Shown: one piece after another, positions 43,690 to 55,599 of the stretch
Position numbering within the stretch: position 1 is the stretch's first letter
How the letters are laid out: each line of letters opens with the position of its first letter
From: Diphasiastrum complanatum
Taxonomy: Eukaryota; Streptophyta; Lycopodiopsida; Lycopodiales; Lycopodiaceae
DNA length: 64,000 nucleotides
Reading direction: 5' to 3'
Assembly: GCA_029204225.1 (NCBI GenBank)
Contig: CM055092.1
Location: 13,644,476 to 13,708,475, forward strand
Translations under genes and position numbers: made by a program
The notes under the pieces: generated by a model
The model's input: only the letters and a program-made list of their open reading frames with translations
What the model was told of the DNA's origin: nothing
The model's database searches: none

Positions 43690-44196
43690 GTTAGGGTTAG
43701 GTCATGATGAGTTCAGAGAAGCCCTAAAATACTCAAATCCTGTTGGAATAGCAAAGTGGAGCCACAACCCACGCTCAAAGAAATCCCATAAGTAGAAGTG
43801 GGACTTTGTTAAAAGTGGATATAAGTGATAAATGTCTAAGTGTTTAATGTCTCCTGGTACCAGCCCCTTTGCGGGTAAGGGGGAGCGCTTGGATTCGTGA
43901 GCCTCTTTGTAGTATCAGAGCCTGTCATAGTTTGACATAGCCACAAAGCTATCAGATCTAAGAGGCAAAGCATTCAAGACAAAGAACCATTAACAAGTGA
44001 GAACATAGTTCACAGCAATGGATTCAATAAGCAGTATACAATAAAAAAAGACTTCACAATCTTCGACTCATCAGGATCTAACTTCCTAGCATGGAAGGTC
44101 AAGACCTCTCTTATACTAAAGGGAGAAGGATTATTTCAAGGTAGAAGAAAAGACAATTTGTATCACTTGAGGGTACACCTACCTGCAGATCAAGTA
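43690..44196 (+). mobile_element. Copia deletion derivative, leader and gag start
   Basis: Plus-strand fragment with a variant primer site TAGTATCAGAGCC (43911-43923), a leader, and a gag start: frame from about 44050 reads DFTIFDSSGSNFLAWKVKTS and LILKGEGLF, then switches within the same frame to QGRRKDNLYHLRVHLPADQV. The second part is pre-integrase sequence (compare AQGRRKGNLYHLK in element F), so most of gag and protease are deleted. The fragment is cut at 44197 by element G's LTR; AAGTA-type bases precede the junction. Confidence 0.7.
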
Positions 44197-45122
44197 TGTG
44201 GGAAAAATAGTAATTATTCTTCCATAGAGAACACGATAAAAGTTTGAATTAATCAAACTAATATCAATGTCTTCAATCGAGTCTGTTTCTAGTCTATGTA
44301 CTAATAGAACAGTATTTGCCTTGATTGAATAAGCGTGCGAAAATAATATGCGAAATTAAGAGACAACTTAAGACAATTTTAGACAAACAGAAACTATTGA
44401 TCAAAAATGAATTTATAATTCTGAATCTGAATCAGTAAACATCTCTTGCTGTCTTATCTCGATGTTGTGTCTTTGATTAAATGAGTCTGAGAGTCTTTTC
44501 AGTGTGAGTTTTTTTTTTTTACGAGTAGTGCACATGTATTTATATTGCTACAAGACAAGTCTTTTGGCCTTTTAATTACAGCCCTTTGGCCTTTTAATTC
44601 CATAACAATAGATTTAACTGTCTACAACGGTTGATATTCAAATAGACGCTCTGCTTTTAGAGTCAAAAAATTTCTATTTGCGAATATTTCGTGATAGTCT
44701 GTCTCTTCGCTACAGCTTTGTATTTTGGGAATTGTTTGCGACACTTGTCTCTTCGCGATATTTTTGTCTTTCACAAATTGTTCACGATAGATGACAGTCT
44801 TTGAGCTTGAAGAAGAATCCAAAATATTTTGCGAATTGTTCACGACAGGTGAGCTTTGAACAAGAAATGGAATATTTCATGACAAGATTCTGTTCGCGAA
44901 TCTTTCGAGCGTCAACAAGAAACCACAAGCTTCTACAAGAAACCGTATCGTGAATACTTCGCGAATCTTTTGAGTTGGTTGCAAGATAAATTTTGCGAAT
45001 CCTTCAAGATTGATCATGAATAGAGATGTTTCAAGTTCGCGTTCGTTTCTTTCTCATCCTTTGTCAAGTAAACTGCGCACTTTGTTAGTAGAATCAAGAT
45101 CTGTCTGATCAGGTATTCTATA
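44197..45122 (-). repeat. 3' LTR of element G
   Basis: 926 bp. On the minus strand it starts TATAGAATACC (family start TGTAGAACACC, so the first G is mutated) and ends in TTTTTCCCACA. Compared with B's LTR it is about 300 bp longer, with an expansion of TTCGCGAAC and TTCGCGA-type words at 44640-45040. Confidence 0.85.
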
Positions 45123-45129
45123 GCTCCCT

Positions 45130-45790
45130 CTCAAAGTGGGCGGTTGGATTAACCCCAATCTTCTTCCTTGCTTCTCGAACAAATCTTTACTGAGTGGCTT
45201 CGTAAAGATATCAGCTGTCATTTCCTCTATGGGTATGAAGAGTGTCTTCAGTATCTTTTTCTCAACTAAGTCCCAAATAACATGATACTTGATAGCTATG
45301 TGCTTCGTTTTCGAGTGAAATACAGGATCTTTTGTAAGATAGATTGCTGAAGTGTTATCCATTAACAAGACATAAGGTTCAGAAATAGATTCATCAAATC
45401 CTTCCAACATCTGTTTGATCCAAATCAGCTCGTTTGCCATCTTGGCTATTGCTACATATTTCGCTTCACATGAAGATGAGCTACTGTTGTTTGCTTCTTG
45501 CTTATCCAAAGCATGGCTATGCGAGATAATAGAGTACAACCTCTTGAAATACTTTTGCTATTATCCTTCATGGATGTCCAGTTTGTGTCACTATAAGATT
45601 CGATGTGAAATCCAGCTTCCTTCGAACAACACAGTCCATAGTCTTTCGTTTCCTGGAGATATTGTAGTATTCTTTTTGCTAACTTCGAATGTAACGATCC
45701 TGGCTTTTGATTATATTGGCTCAACCTGTATACTGCAAACGCTATATCAGGTCTGGTGTTGTCTGCTAGATATAACAATGATCCAATTAG
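45130..45790 (-). pseudogene. pol: RNase H region of element G
   Basis: Reads LYLADNTRPDIAFAVYRLSQ, IESYSDTNWTSMKDNSKS (RNase H), SSSCEAKYVAIAKMANELIW, MDNTSAIYLTKDPVFHSKTK and TADIFTKPLSKDL, ending LGLIQPPTLRGS before the LTR. The frame changes near 45500. The Glu of CEAEY is Lys here. Close homologue of element J. Confidence 0.9.
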
Positions 45791-45796
45791 TCTACA

Positions 45797-46354
45797 ATGG
45801 ATTCAAGTGTGCATCTTGCAAGGATGATGAGCATTGGAGAGTCTACTATCTTTGAGTACTTGTTAGATAGTATTAGTAGACATGGAGTGACTTGTTGCTT
45901 ATCTTTAAGATCTATGATGTTTAGTACTCTTTATGACAAGACAATGAAATTAGATGCTTTCAAATCTCCATTTGTTGTTGATAAAGCAATTTCATTGGAT
46001 AGCTATTTTTGTAATAGTTTGAATAGTGTCATAAAAGATGAAACATCATTTGTATTGAAAATCTTTGGGTCCACATGCTTTGAGCATGATCATTCAAATG
46101 TAAGGACCAAAGATTATTCTATTTCAATGATAGGAATAATGGTAGTGTTTTGCTCTTCAAGTAGAGATTGTAGAATCTACTTGTTTTCCATCAAAGAAGT
46201 TGTCAATGGTGGAAATGTGATCTTTCAAAAGTGGAAGATTTGTAAACTTGAAGAAGCACCTTTGGATCAACACCTTATTCAATTCATTGATGGTTTGGAG
46301 TCAAGTCAAGTGGAGGAGCAAGCTCAAGACCCAAGGACTCCAAGAAGAACCTAG
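45797..46354 (+). pseudogene. Copia integrase-linker remnant of element H
   Basis: The frame contains KSPFVVDKAISLDSYFCNSL and VLKIFGSTCFEHDHSNVRTK, corresponding to the RVFGCxCFVHDH block that follows integrase in copia polyproteins, and then IYLFSIKEVV and NVIFQKWK where family members have MDVTF-like words. It ends at a stop after EEQAQDPRTPRRT. Function lost. Confidence 0.55.
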
Positions 46355-46711
46355 AGTATCAAGATGGAGCCATCAAGGCTCAATCATATGGATCAAGCCA
46401 GGCAAGTTGTCTTTGGCAACATTATTTATGCACTTAATATTTTAATTGATGTATCTTCAAGTGCACAAAATGCCGAATCCATGGCTTGGCATGATGTTTA
46501 GTTCTGAAGTGTGCTACATGTATATAGACACATTTATGGAACATCTTGTAAGGGATCCTCTAAGAGGTGGTGAAAGATCCTTCATGGACATCATTCTCTA
46601 TTGGAGTCTCAAAAGTTCCTTGTTTGTAGCTGGATTTTTTAGACACTTCTAAAAGCTCTCATTCATCTATCAAGAGAGTTGTAAATAGATCAATCTAAAT
46701 TTGAGGAGGAG

Positions 46712-47411
46712 TGTGAAGAATTGCAAAAATTGGCAAATCTAGCTTGATCAAAGACCATGTAGAACATTGTAAATATTGTGTATAATTGGGTTCCACACAT
46801 GTAAGGCCAAGATGCCACGTGGCAACTCACTCCTAATGTAGGTTAGGTCAAGTCAAGAGATTTGGTCATGTCTATTTGGTGGTCATCCCTACTTTATAGG
46901 ACCTACACCTAAGTTTAAGGTGAAAATTTGACCAACTAGCTACCTACCAAGCATAACTCTAGGATCTAGGCTAGGGTTTCATTTTAGGGCAAGAAGGGTG
47001 AGTTAACTTCCTTATTACATGCTGGAAATCCATGTAACTTCAAGAAGTAAGTCGAATTTGCTATGTATTCCAAGCTCCCATAGTGAGAAGATAGAAAATT
47101 TTTGGAGCTCATTGGCAATCTCAAGCTAGTTCACTATGTACATTGAGTTTTTGTGATCCAAATGAAACCAAATCAATTTCTACTTGTTTCTCAGCTTGAA
47201 GGCCGTACTAAAGCCTGTAGTACACATGTGTGGGCTCAGATTTCAATGTTGATCAATGCTTTTGATTGTTAATGCTTCTTGTTTGTCAAATTGCCAATCT
47301 ATGTCAACTTTTTTGTGTATAGTTTTTTGATAGATTGTTAAGCAAGCATCCAATCACTCTTGTGGATCTTTTGTAGATCCATTTATGGTCTTAAAGTACA
47401 GTACTTTCACA
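46712..47411 (+). repeat. LTR of element H
   Basis: 700 bp, starting TGTGAAGAATTGC and ending CTTTCACA, so the ends are TGTGAA and TTCACA, a 6-bp inverted repeat. No primer site follows, so it is a 3' LTR. CACATGTG words occur at about 46796 and 47226. Confidence 0.65.
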
Positions 47412-49560
47412 ACCCTAATGTTAAGTCTCTACAATAACAACTATCATTATGGAGCACTACATATTACGGCCAAAGAAATATAAATTTTCTCCCAACTATG
47501 TTGGCAAAATTGAACAACAAATTTTTTTGAATTCAGATTTAAAATTTAAAAAAACAAAAAAATTGGAATTGTTGAAGATTTTACTCAAAGAAGATGCACT
47601 AATTAAAAAAAAAGGACAACTCATTGCATAATTGAATGTGTCCTTTTTTTTTTATAGGTACTACATGTGTTCATTGAAATGCCCCAGTTTCAAAGGTGGT
47701 CAATTTGAGTTTGCGGATTTTGCCTTAGATACAAATTCATCAATGAAAAGAGTTCCATTTGAATTTGAGGAGGATGATATGTAAAGGCCCACTTTACATT
47801 GTTTTACATTATTTTCAAGTTTTTTTTTGCATATATTGACATGCAAAAAAAATAAGATATATTCAGATTTGAACTAACTTAATACTACATAGTCTAGTCG
47901 ATTTCAACTCACTAGATTAGTAGTTAGGATTTTGAGAATATTTTGGTTGAAGTGACGAGACTATTAAGAGCCCGTGAACTTCATCAAAGTACAAAAATAG
48001 CTATAATCACAATTCGAATCGCAAGAACCAAGTAACAATAGCAAGATTGCACTTTGAAATTGCAAGAGCAAAGAGAATCTATTGAGACATTCCAATGGCA
48101 TATTTAGAGACATCCGTATAAACATGAAATTCCATAGTCCAGTTTGGGGGTATCAAGATTGGAGTTGACACTAGCACATGCTTAAGCTTGTCATGACTAA
48201 AGCCACATCTCTCCACTACTTAAGGCATAACCTTTGCCCAATGTCAAATATCTCTTTTTTTTTTCTAACTTTATTTTGAATGTTTAGCTCTATTGAACTT
48301 GGCATAGCTTCTCAAACACTCTTCTATGAGTGGCATATGACAATGTTAAAATTGTGATTTATATTTAAATATTCGTGTTTGATTTTCTCTTTTTGCCTAT
48401 CTCTACATAAGGTCCAAGTTCTAATTTTTGAAATATTGAGATGGCAAGTAGCTTCACCTCTTTAATTCCATTAGTTGTAACTTAGTATATAAAATCAACT
48501 AAGTCCTCTTCTTTTGATATTCTAATGACATATTTTTTTTTAAAAAGCCACTCTACCTAGTTCTCGTCGTGTTACTATCAATGACATGTTATCAACGTTA
48601 TTTACCTACTCATCATCTGAAATTCTTCAACTAAATACTTACTAGAAAATAACATTTGTAATGCAACTTGTTACAAATGTTGATTCCTCTTCTTTCTTTT
48701 CAGATATTGGTGCAATACAATTAAAACATTGTTTTGATGAACTAGAGGAATTAGTGAGTGACGATTCACTAGCTTCAATTCACCCAGCCATTGATTCTAG
48801 TAAATCCACAAATCCTCGTTAGTTTGTTGATTCTCGACGAACAAGTTTTTTGCATAATCGAAGAAGGCCTATCAAAGTGATCTTCATCACATTACATTTA
48901 GAAGAGCTATTTTTAGTCAAAACCTAGAGCCTTTTGAGGCTATAAAACTAGTCGAGTAAAATGAACAACCCGAGGTCGAAGTCAATATTCGAAGTCAAGA
49001 AATTCCTATACCTTCTCAACTAGTTCAAGCCACCACAAGTGGTATTGGGTCAATTTACAAATTAGACTCAAAATGAAAACAAAAATACAACAGGGCTTTG
49101 AAATCTTCACCAATGTTAACAAATTGTCAAAAACAGTTGATTACAAGATTTGAGATTTGAAAGGTTTTATTTGCTATTCATCCTTTTGTTTACAAAAATT
49201 GAGCATCAACTTGACAGAAACTCTTATTCATTTTTTATAAATGCAACAGAGATTTGTCGCAAAGCTTACAAAATTGCTCATGCGAATAGTATATTCTACT
49301 TGTGAGTTGCCAAACAACTTGCAATGACCAATGATGAGAAAGATCAAAATGAATTAAGCTAATAATTTTGTTGAAAATTAAGTCCACAGTTGCCTTCTTG
49401 GTGAATGATAACTTAGACAACCAATCACTTTAAGAACGTCTACAACGAACTTCCAGTTGATCTCTAGCAAAGGGTAACCAATCCTGTCATAATTTTAAAG
49501 TTTAGATGTTAAGTTTAATAACTTGAAGTCATTGAAGACTTGGCCATCTTCAAGGGTTTC
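47412..49560. other. Unassigned AT-rich DNA
   Basis: About 2.1 kb with no recognised gene. A 60-codon Lys-rich frame (47449-47631) is not convincing. A short open part near 48700-48830 (LKHCFDELEELVSDDSL) may be relic coding sequence. Several poly-T runs. Confidence 0.4.
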
Positions 49561-49990
49561 TTCATTGAAGACTTGCATTTAGAACAAGTCTGCAGAAATA
49601 CATTACTTTCGAGACAGTCTGCAGAAATGGACTATGTTCGAGACAGCTTCGCAAAATGTTCGCGAAAGTTTCACGACAGTCCAAAAGTTCAACTATTTTA
49701 AAACACCCTCGAATTTTTCACCAAAAATTCATGACAGTTTCGCGACAGTTCAAAAGTTCAAGTATTTTTTAACACCTTCGACTTTGTTTGCAAAAAGTTC
49801 ACGAAGAGAGAAAAAATTCCCGAAGGTCATCTATTTTCATGTTAAACTGTTTTAAAGACACCTTCGCCTTTTTAAGGGCACATTTACCTTTTTAAGGGCA
49901 CCTTCGCCTTTTTTGCAAAATCCCAAAGAGAGAAAAAAATGCCGAAGCTAATCTACTTTGAACGAGGAACGTTTTCAACCACTTTTCAAA
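49561..49990. repeat. LTR-like repeat piece
   Basis: Two or more units with CAGTCTGCAGAAATACATT, TTCGCGACAGTTCAAAAGTT and similar words, resembling the ACAGTCTGTAGAAATACATG words of element A's LTR and the CGACAGT words of the B/G family. Most likely a decayed LTR. Confidence 0.35.
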
Positions 49991-50376
49991 TTTGCGAAGT
50001 GAGAGAAAGCCACTTCCGTGAGAGAATTTGCAACGACCTCGTCCACGTCAACATTCCCTATGGGTTGACAGTATACACCATGTACAAATGTCACAAAAGC
50101 TATATACTTCCAAGTACAACGACTTACCTAATTAGGTGACAATCATTTATTGTAATTAATACATGGATGAAATCTATAGATAGATCATTCAAACACAGAT
50201 TTTGTTAGAGTGCCAAAAATTTGAATGATAGAGATTTTATTCAAGTTCATCTTGTTTCAGCACCTGTGTTTGATAACACTTTGGAGTCCAAGCTATTTTT
50301 TAATAATCCCAATATTTGAAATGATCCAAATTTGACAATCACCATAAGATAATCTACAAATTTGGTGAAAATCTTC

Positions 50377-50756
50377 TAGAAATACTTTATTTGTAGCTTG
50401 ACAACACTGCTAAGGAAAATAAAAATCAAACTGTCCTAGCATACTTGTCCATGGTAGTAGATAAAAAAAATTACAAAAAAAAAAATAGAATTTTGTTGGT
50501 GGGCCACACCCACGATCAAATTGATCAGATGTTTGGTCGTTTTTCCAAGAGACTGAGACGCAAGAAGACATTTTCTTTATCAATGCTTCAAAGCATTGTC
50601 GAAGAATCGTATCTAGCTAATGTTAATGACATTGGCTTTCAACATCAATTTAAAATCAAATGTAATAAAATATACATTACATTGTTATGGGGCAAAAAAT
50701 TTTCAAACTCAGCTCCATTGGGGGATGGACCTCGAGTGAGCTTGGTCGAGTGAGCA
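50377..50756 (+). pseudogene. DUF7869-type transposase fragment, plus-strand part
   Basis: Frame with one stop (TAG at 50394) reads LDNTAKENKNQTVLAYLSMV, then RILLVGHTHDQIDQMFGRFS and KRLRRKK. The DN...ENKN and VGHTH-x-x-ID-x-F pattern is the core of the DUF7869 family, a presumed DDE transposase-like domain found in plants, animals and oomycetes. It would bind and cut transposon ends; that role is inferred. The fragment continues to GDGPRVSLVE, then enters the inverted repeat at 50718. Confidence 0.75.
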
Positions 50757-50921
50757 TTTTAAAAAATACAAGCGATCTTTTCATGGTGGAATTTTTTTTA
50801 GCTTGCAAATGACATGGTGGGCTCTAATAAACATGAGTGTGATTCTCTCACATGCTTTCTCAATGTGTCATTTGCTAACATTGCTAAATGACCATAGCAA
50901 GAATCAAGCTCTAGCACTTAT
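50718..50921 (+). repeat. Left arm of a 200-bp inverted repeat
   Basis: Matches 52995-53196 in inverted orientation over about 204 bp with few changes, including ACATGGTGGGCTCTA and CATAGCAAGAATCAAGCTCT. The arms carry the same reading frame of the DUF7869-type protein (MVGSIKHECNSLTCFLNVSF in the right arm). Confidence 0.85.
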
Positions 50922-52047
50922 CTTTGGCTCATCCCAATAATTCACCAATCATTTGTAAAGATATATATGGTTTTCCAATCTAACAACAAACATCCCAAGG
51001 CTATTGGCCTCATGTAACAAAGTGCATATGCCAATAGTGAGATCAACTATAACATCATTAGGATTGCTAAATGAGCTGACCATGTAATTCATGACATTTT
51101 TCCTCTTAGTTAATGGCAACTCAGTAAATCGTATTCAAATACAATATGGCAAAAAGTGTATTCTCATGTCTCCATGGCTAGCCACTCAAACTGATTTTCC
51201 ACTTATTGCACTTGATGTTGTCCTTGACATAATCTCTAAATGGAGTCCAACATTTACTCCTCGAAAGTGCTTTATATTATAGCAACATCCTACTTACTAG
51301 CCTATTAATGGGTCAAGCAATGCAACTATTCACAACATCTGTTCAATAAGTTAGCATTCTTAGTCAAAATTATATAGCCAGATGCACGATATCATCATGG
51401 CATGCATACACAAGGATTGAAACATGACTTTTCGATAAGGGCCTATTGTAAAGCATGCCAATGGACTGTTCTTGAAATATCTCACCCTTGACGACGATCC
51501 TATCTATAGGCTAACATGATCTCCCTTTTTAGAACCTTGCATGAAATAGCAAGTGCAATACAAGGTAATGAAGTGCAAATTGACATTGGATTAGTGAGTG
51601 AAAACACTTATGTATCTTGTCATTGCTTCCTTTCCTGCCCCTTGTTTTTTTGGAAAGGTGCCAAAGGAGAGTTGGAAATAAGAAACAAGTCACATAATTT
51701 TCTAATGATAGTGTGGACCATACATGGACACCATGCACATCAATTCTATGTGGAAGTCTTAAAATACCTTTGATATGGCTTGTACAAAAAAAAAAATAGC
51801 TTACAACCTAGGGAGCAAGAGATGTTACAAAGAGTTGGGTCTATTTTTCATACTCAAGGACTAGATGTTCCAAAAAATAGAATTCCAACTAATGAAAGAG
51901 ATGATGTTCATGAGAGTAGCCAGAGAAGGACCCATGTATGTACAAGGATATAAGACTTGGCCCTAAAGAAAATAGAAAAAAAAAAGTTTATCAATCACCA
52001 TAATTGCATGATTTGAACGTGAGGTTTTCAAAATAGAAATAAAGAAT
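50922..52047 (+). other. Spacer inside the inverted repeat
   Basis: An 85-codon frame at 51516-51773 reads MISLFRTLHEIASAIQGNEV and HNFLMIVWTIHGHHAHQFYV. Its function is not recognised, though it may be further transposase sequence. No other signal. Confidence 0.3.
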
Positions 52048-52986
52048 TTAGGTCAATGAGTTGAAGCCTATGACATGAGCATATCTAAGCACCGCACTTA
52101 ACATTTGAAGATTTTTAGTGGAGACACAAAATTGGAAAATCTGATCTTGCATGCAAGCACATGTATTACATTCTCTTACATGTGCTTGGGGTAGACATGA
52201 ATCACAATATGTGTGATTGGTCGTTATCAACTCAAAATTAAAAGCCAGACCATCTATATCTTGTAAATTTAAATCATCGACACTTGGTTGATTTTTTGGA
52301 AATCGCTTTCTCTTGCCCTTCGGATCTACTTGCAACATTTTAAATTTGTACCTTCACAAAAAAAACATTTGTTGAAGTGATGCACAACCAATGGACACGT
52401 AGTACTTTTGTCCCACTTTTGTCTGCTACTATTTTGAATGAATCCAAACACTTTGGCAAAAAAATGTCCTTTGCTATTTTTTAAAGCTAGAAGTGCAACA
52501 AGATTTCCAATTTGAATTTCATTCATATCAATGCACCACTTCATTTTTCTAGTTTTTTTATTTTGTCTACTCTTTCTTGAGCCCACATAATTTCACATTC
52601 CTTGCCTTGCATAAGCTGCAAAAAATTATTATCCCTTGGAAGATTTAACGGTTCGGCAATTGTAGTTGAAGCTCTTAATTTACGAGGCCAATGAAATTCT
52701 TCAGTTGATGATGCATCTACAAGGTTGAGCAAACTTAATTTTTGTTTCTAAAAACAGTCCAACCACCAATGCCGATCAAATTCATCAAAAAACTGATAAG
52801 TTGCTTGAATACTTGGTTCTAAAAATCTTAATGAGACAAATAGATCAATCTCACGATGTTCTCTTTGTGCCTTTCATTCTTGTAACATGGACTTTAATGG
52901 AGGCAATGCAGCAAGCTTGATTTGAATAGAAGGTTATTGAGCAAAAAACAAACTCTTTCAAGAGGTAGCCATGAAACAAGTGTGAA
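52048..52986 (-). pseudogene. C-terminal part of a DUF7869-type protein, inverted
   Basis: Minus-strand blocks that continue the frame of the right inverted-repeat arm: SWLPLERVCFLLNNLLFKSS (52894-53100), EEFHWPRKLRASTTIAEPLN (52541-52732), CIDMNEIQIGNLVALLALKN (52326-52586) and PKGKRKRFPKNQPSVDDLNL (52048-52338). Spacing and the IQIGNLVALLAL block fit the C-terminal region of transposase-like proteins of this class, but the match is only by order and context. Frames are broken between blocks. Confidence 0.5.
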
Positions 52987-52994
52987 GTTCGAGC

Positions 52995-53196
52995 TAAGTG
53001 CTAGAGCTTGATTCTTGCTATGGTCATTAGCAATGTTAGCAAATGACACATTGAGAAAGCATGTGAGAGAATTACACTCATGTTTAATAGAGCCCACCAT
53101 GTCATTTGCAAGCTAAAACAAATTCCACTATGAAAAGCTCACTTGTATTTTTTTAAATGATCACTCGACCAAGCTCGCTCGAGGCCCATCCCCCAT
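52995..53196 (-). repeat. Right arm of the 200-bp inverted repeat
   Basis: Inverted copy of 50718-50921. With the left arm it bounds a segment of about 2.07 kb. The order is N-terminal part on plus, shared 200 bp, spacer, C-terminal part on minus, shared 200 bp. Confidence 0.85.
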
Positions 53197-53430
53197 GATA
53201 TGTATATTGAAATACCCAATATGAGTACAAGGCCTTATCTAGGCCATGGATAATGGCTCACAAATGTCCACCACTTTAGGTACATACAATGTAGTGAGCA
53301 AATAACATGGATGTTATAATTGATATGTTCATGATCTCCTTTTGAGCTAGGAATATGGTATTATACTATGGTGCAATTGTGCTATCTAATAGTTTTTCTA
53401 TGTATGATCACATGGTGGCTAGTTTCATGT

Positions 53431-53660
53431 AGAGACAAGCACATGCTATTAATGATAACTGACTTCTCATAACTGGTTTCAACGCATATTCATGTGAAAA
53501 GTCATCCATTAAGATACAAGGCTCCTAGAATTGATGGCTATTATCATATAGAGACAAGCACATGCTATTTATGATCACCACCTTATCGTAACTAGTTTCA
53601 ATGGACATTTATGTGAAAAATCTCATTAGTCATCCATTAAAAATACAAGGCTCATGGATT
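53431..53660. repeat. Tandem duplication of about 105 bp
   Basis: GAGACAAGCACATGCTATT at about 53433 and 53540 starts two diverged units that both end near CATTAAAATACAAGGCTC-type words. No gene is seen. Confidence 0.75.
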
Positions 53661-54422
53661 TGACTTCTTAATCTCACCTTGACACATATCATACCGTAAA
53701 AATAGGAGGGGGCCACATGTGTAGTTCTTAGACTATGGCCAAGAGGCATGTACAACATCTAATTAGGGCTCAAGAGAGCAATAGGTTAACTACTTAGGAA
53801 CTTGCATTTTAAAACAAATGAACATAATGGTCCCACAAGTACTTATGCTCCTATTATCATATAAGTAGGGATAAGTGACTCCCAAAAGCAACAAATTACC
53901 AACGCGTAGGCAAATAGTGAATGACATGAAGCTTCTAATAGGTCCTAGGTGTTCTCATGCATAGATATGTGTGAGAATAGTAAAATTCTATTGCCATCTT
54001 GTTAATAATTGGAGTGTGTTTGAGAATTCAAGCTTGTGACACTAGGAAATATTGGATATTAGAAGCCTCAGGGAGAACACATGCATTAATATTAGTATCG
54101 AAGTATTTAGGCACTTTGAATAGTTTCAAGGGGTCACATGCAAAGTACAAGCTTTTAGAAGAAAATGTTTTTATGGCTCTTCTTGACATTTTGTGGAAAA
54201 GTGTTCATTGTTTATTGTTGAAAATCATAAGGGTCTATGATAAACATACACCACCCCCCCCCCCCCCCCCCCTATTCCACTTAGTGTACCATTTCTGGCA
54301 CCTAGAACCTATTGATTAGCATGTCCTTACAAAAGTGGAAGAACCAAGGTGGGCGGTGCCTTTCCAATGTGCTTTAGAGGCATACATACAAATATGTGGA
54401 TATGTAAGCCTAGTCCAATGCC
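53661..54422. other. Spacer before element I with a C19 run
   Basis: No gene recognised. A run of 19 C is at 54254-54272. The 106-codon frame across this region is not convincing. Confidence 0.4.
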
Positions 54423-54427
54423 AAGAT

Positions 54428-54680
54428 AGTTAAAATAGCAATGATCGACTTATACAGTGGTTTCTTATTTCGACGGCACCACGTGTGCTCAGTTCTAAAA
54501 TCATCGAGCCGTCTTTCTTTTACGAGCCCTTTGAGTGTTTTTAAGTAACTTTATCTTTGTACTTGTATATTGGTTGAATATATAGTTGGAGGAGAGCAAT
54601 TTTGTTGTCTTGTCTTGTTGCACTTGACGTTGTGCTGTGGTGATTGATCCGGTTGGGTGTTTAAACTATTTTTCTTAACT
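54428..54680 (+). repeat. 5' LTR of element I, AG...CT ends
   Basis: Starts AGTTAAAATAG and ends TTTTTCTTAACT, so the terminal inverted repeat is AGTTAA/TTAACT instead of the usual TG...CA. The boundary is fixed by the adjacent duplication AAGAT on the left and the primer site TGGTATC on the right. Confidence 0.85.
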
Positions 54681-54695
54681 TGGTATCAAAGCCCC
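54681..54695 (+). other. Primer binding site of element I
   Basis: TGGTATCAAAGCCCC directly after the LTR. It differs from the standard initiator-Met site (TGGTATCAGAGC) at one base. Confidence 0.8.
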
Positions 54696-55599
54696 TTGGT
54701 GGATATAATCACTGGACAAGAATAGAGAGCTGCAAATTCACGACGTTTTGTTGCTAGGAAGCACAAAACCGAGTCTGTGGAGATTCATGGAATAGTTCAA
54801 AACTGTAAGAAGATTCAGAGGCAGGAATTGTCGGCTGAATCAGAGGCCAAGCAAAGATTGAAGTTGAAAATTCTTGGAGGGTTGCTTGGCGTTTGTGATT
54901 GGTTTGAATCCAATCGAACACCGTTTGAAGAGCGGTTTGGAGCAGAAGGTTGCTTGTTGTAGGGCAACCCTAGGTAGCTGCTCAGAGAAATTCTCAAGAA
55001 GATCAGATAAAGTCTTTGACAGCTAGGGTTTCAAGTAGGGAAAAAACATTTCTCTCTCAATATAAATCCTTTTTTGAAGCTGTAAAGAGCCAAAAGTGGG
55101 CACCCTGCTGCTGTTGTGAACGTGTGGAGAGGCTATGGGCGGCCGCGGACTGTGAAGAGAGGTAGCTTGGACTTTGTCAGGCTGCCATAGCCATAGTTTG
55201 TGTAAGGAAGCTTGACACTAAAGAAACAGTTCAAAAACTCAAAGTGCCCTTATTTTCACCTCCTTTAGCCTATTTTGGCCAAACGAAAGGCTATAACCTC
55301 CAAACGAAGGGCCCCTTGACTGTACCTGCAACTACGGTATGCCAAAACAGAGAGATTGTCATGGAGAAAGTGTTCAGAGCACGTCAGAAGTGATTTCACA
55401 ATTCTACTGGGCAGGTAGCTGGGAGTTGGTGACAAGAAGCATTTTGGAAAGTGACTCCAGTTTGGCTTTCAATTTGGCGAAAGAGCGGCGGGTGGCCTGG
55501 TAAGCCAAGAATTCCAGTCATTATTTTTTATTTCCGACATCACGGTTGGCTTCGGCATACACTTTATAGCCTATAGGTGGAGTTTCAAGCAGTTTGGAA

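Larger units (their letters stand above)
44197..45790 (-). mobile_element. Copia element G, 3' end
   Basis: Minus-strand 3' portion of a copia element of the B/J family: reverse transcriptase connection and RNase H (about 45790-45150), polypurine tract AGAGGGAG (about 45126), and a full 3' LTR (44197-45122). The 5' part is missing; the break near 45790 is followed by plus-strand element H sequence. Confidence 0.88.
45797..47411 (+). mobile_element. Copia-like element H, 3' end with LTR
   Basis: Plus-strand fragment: a 185-codon frame (45797-46354) with an integrase-linker-like block (VLKIFGSTCFEHDHSNVRTK), a polypurine tract TTGAGGAGGAG (46701-46711), and an LTR of 700 bp. The reverse transcriptase is absent, so the internal region is deleted. 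The LTR shows similarity to the E LTR. Confidence 0.6.

Noticed and set aside
47449-47631. Lys-rich 60-codon frame
   Set aside because: AT-rich DNA gives such frames by chance; no motif.
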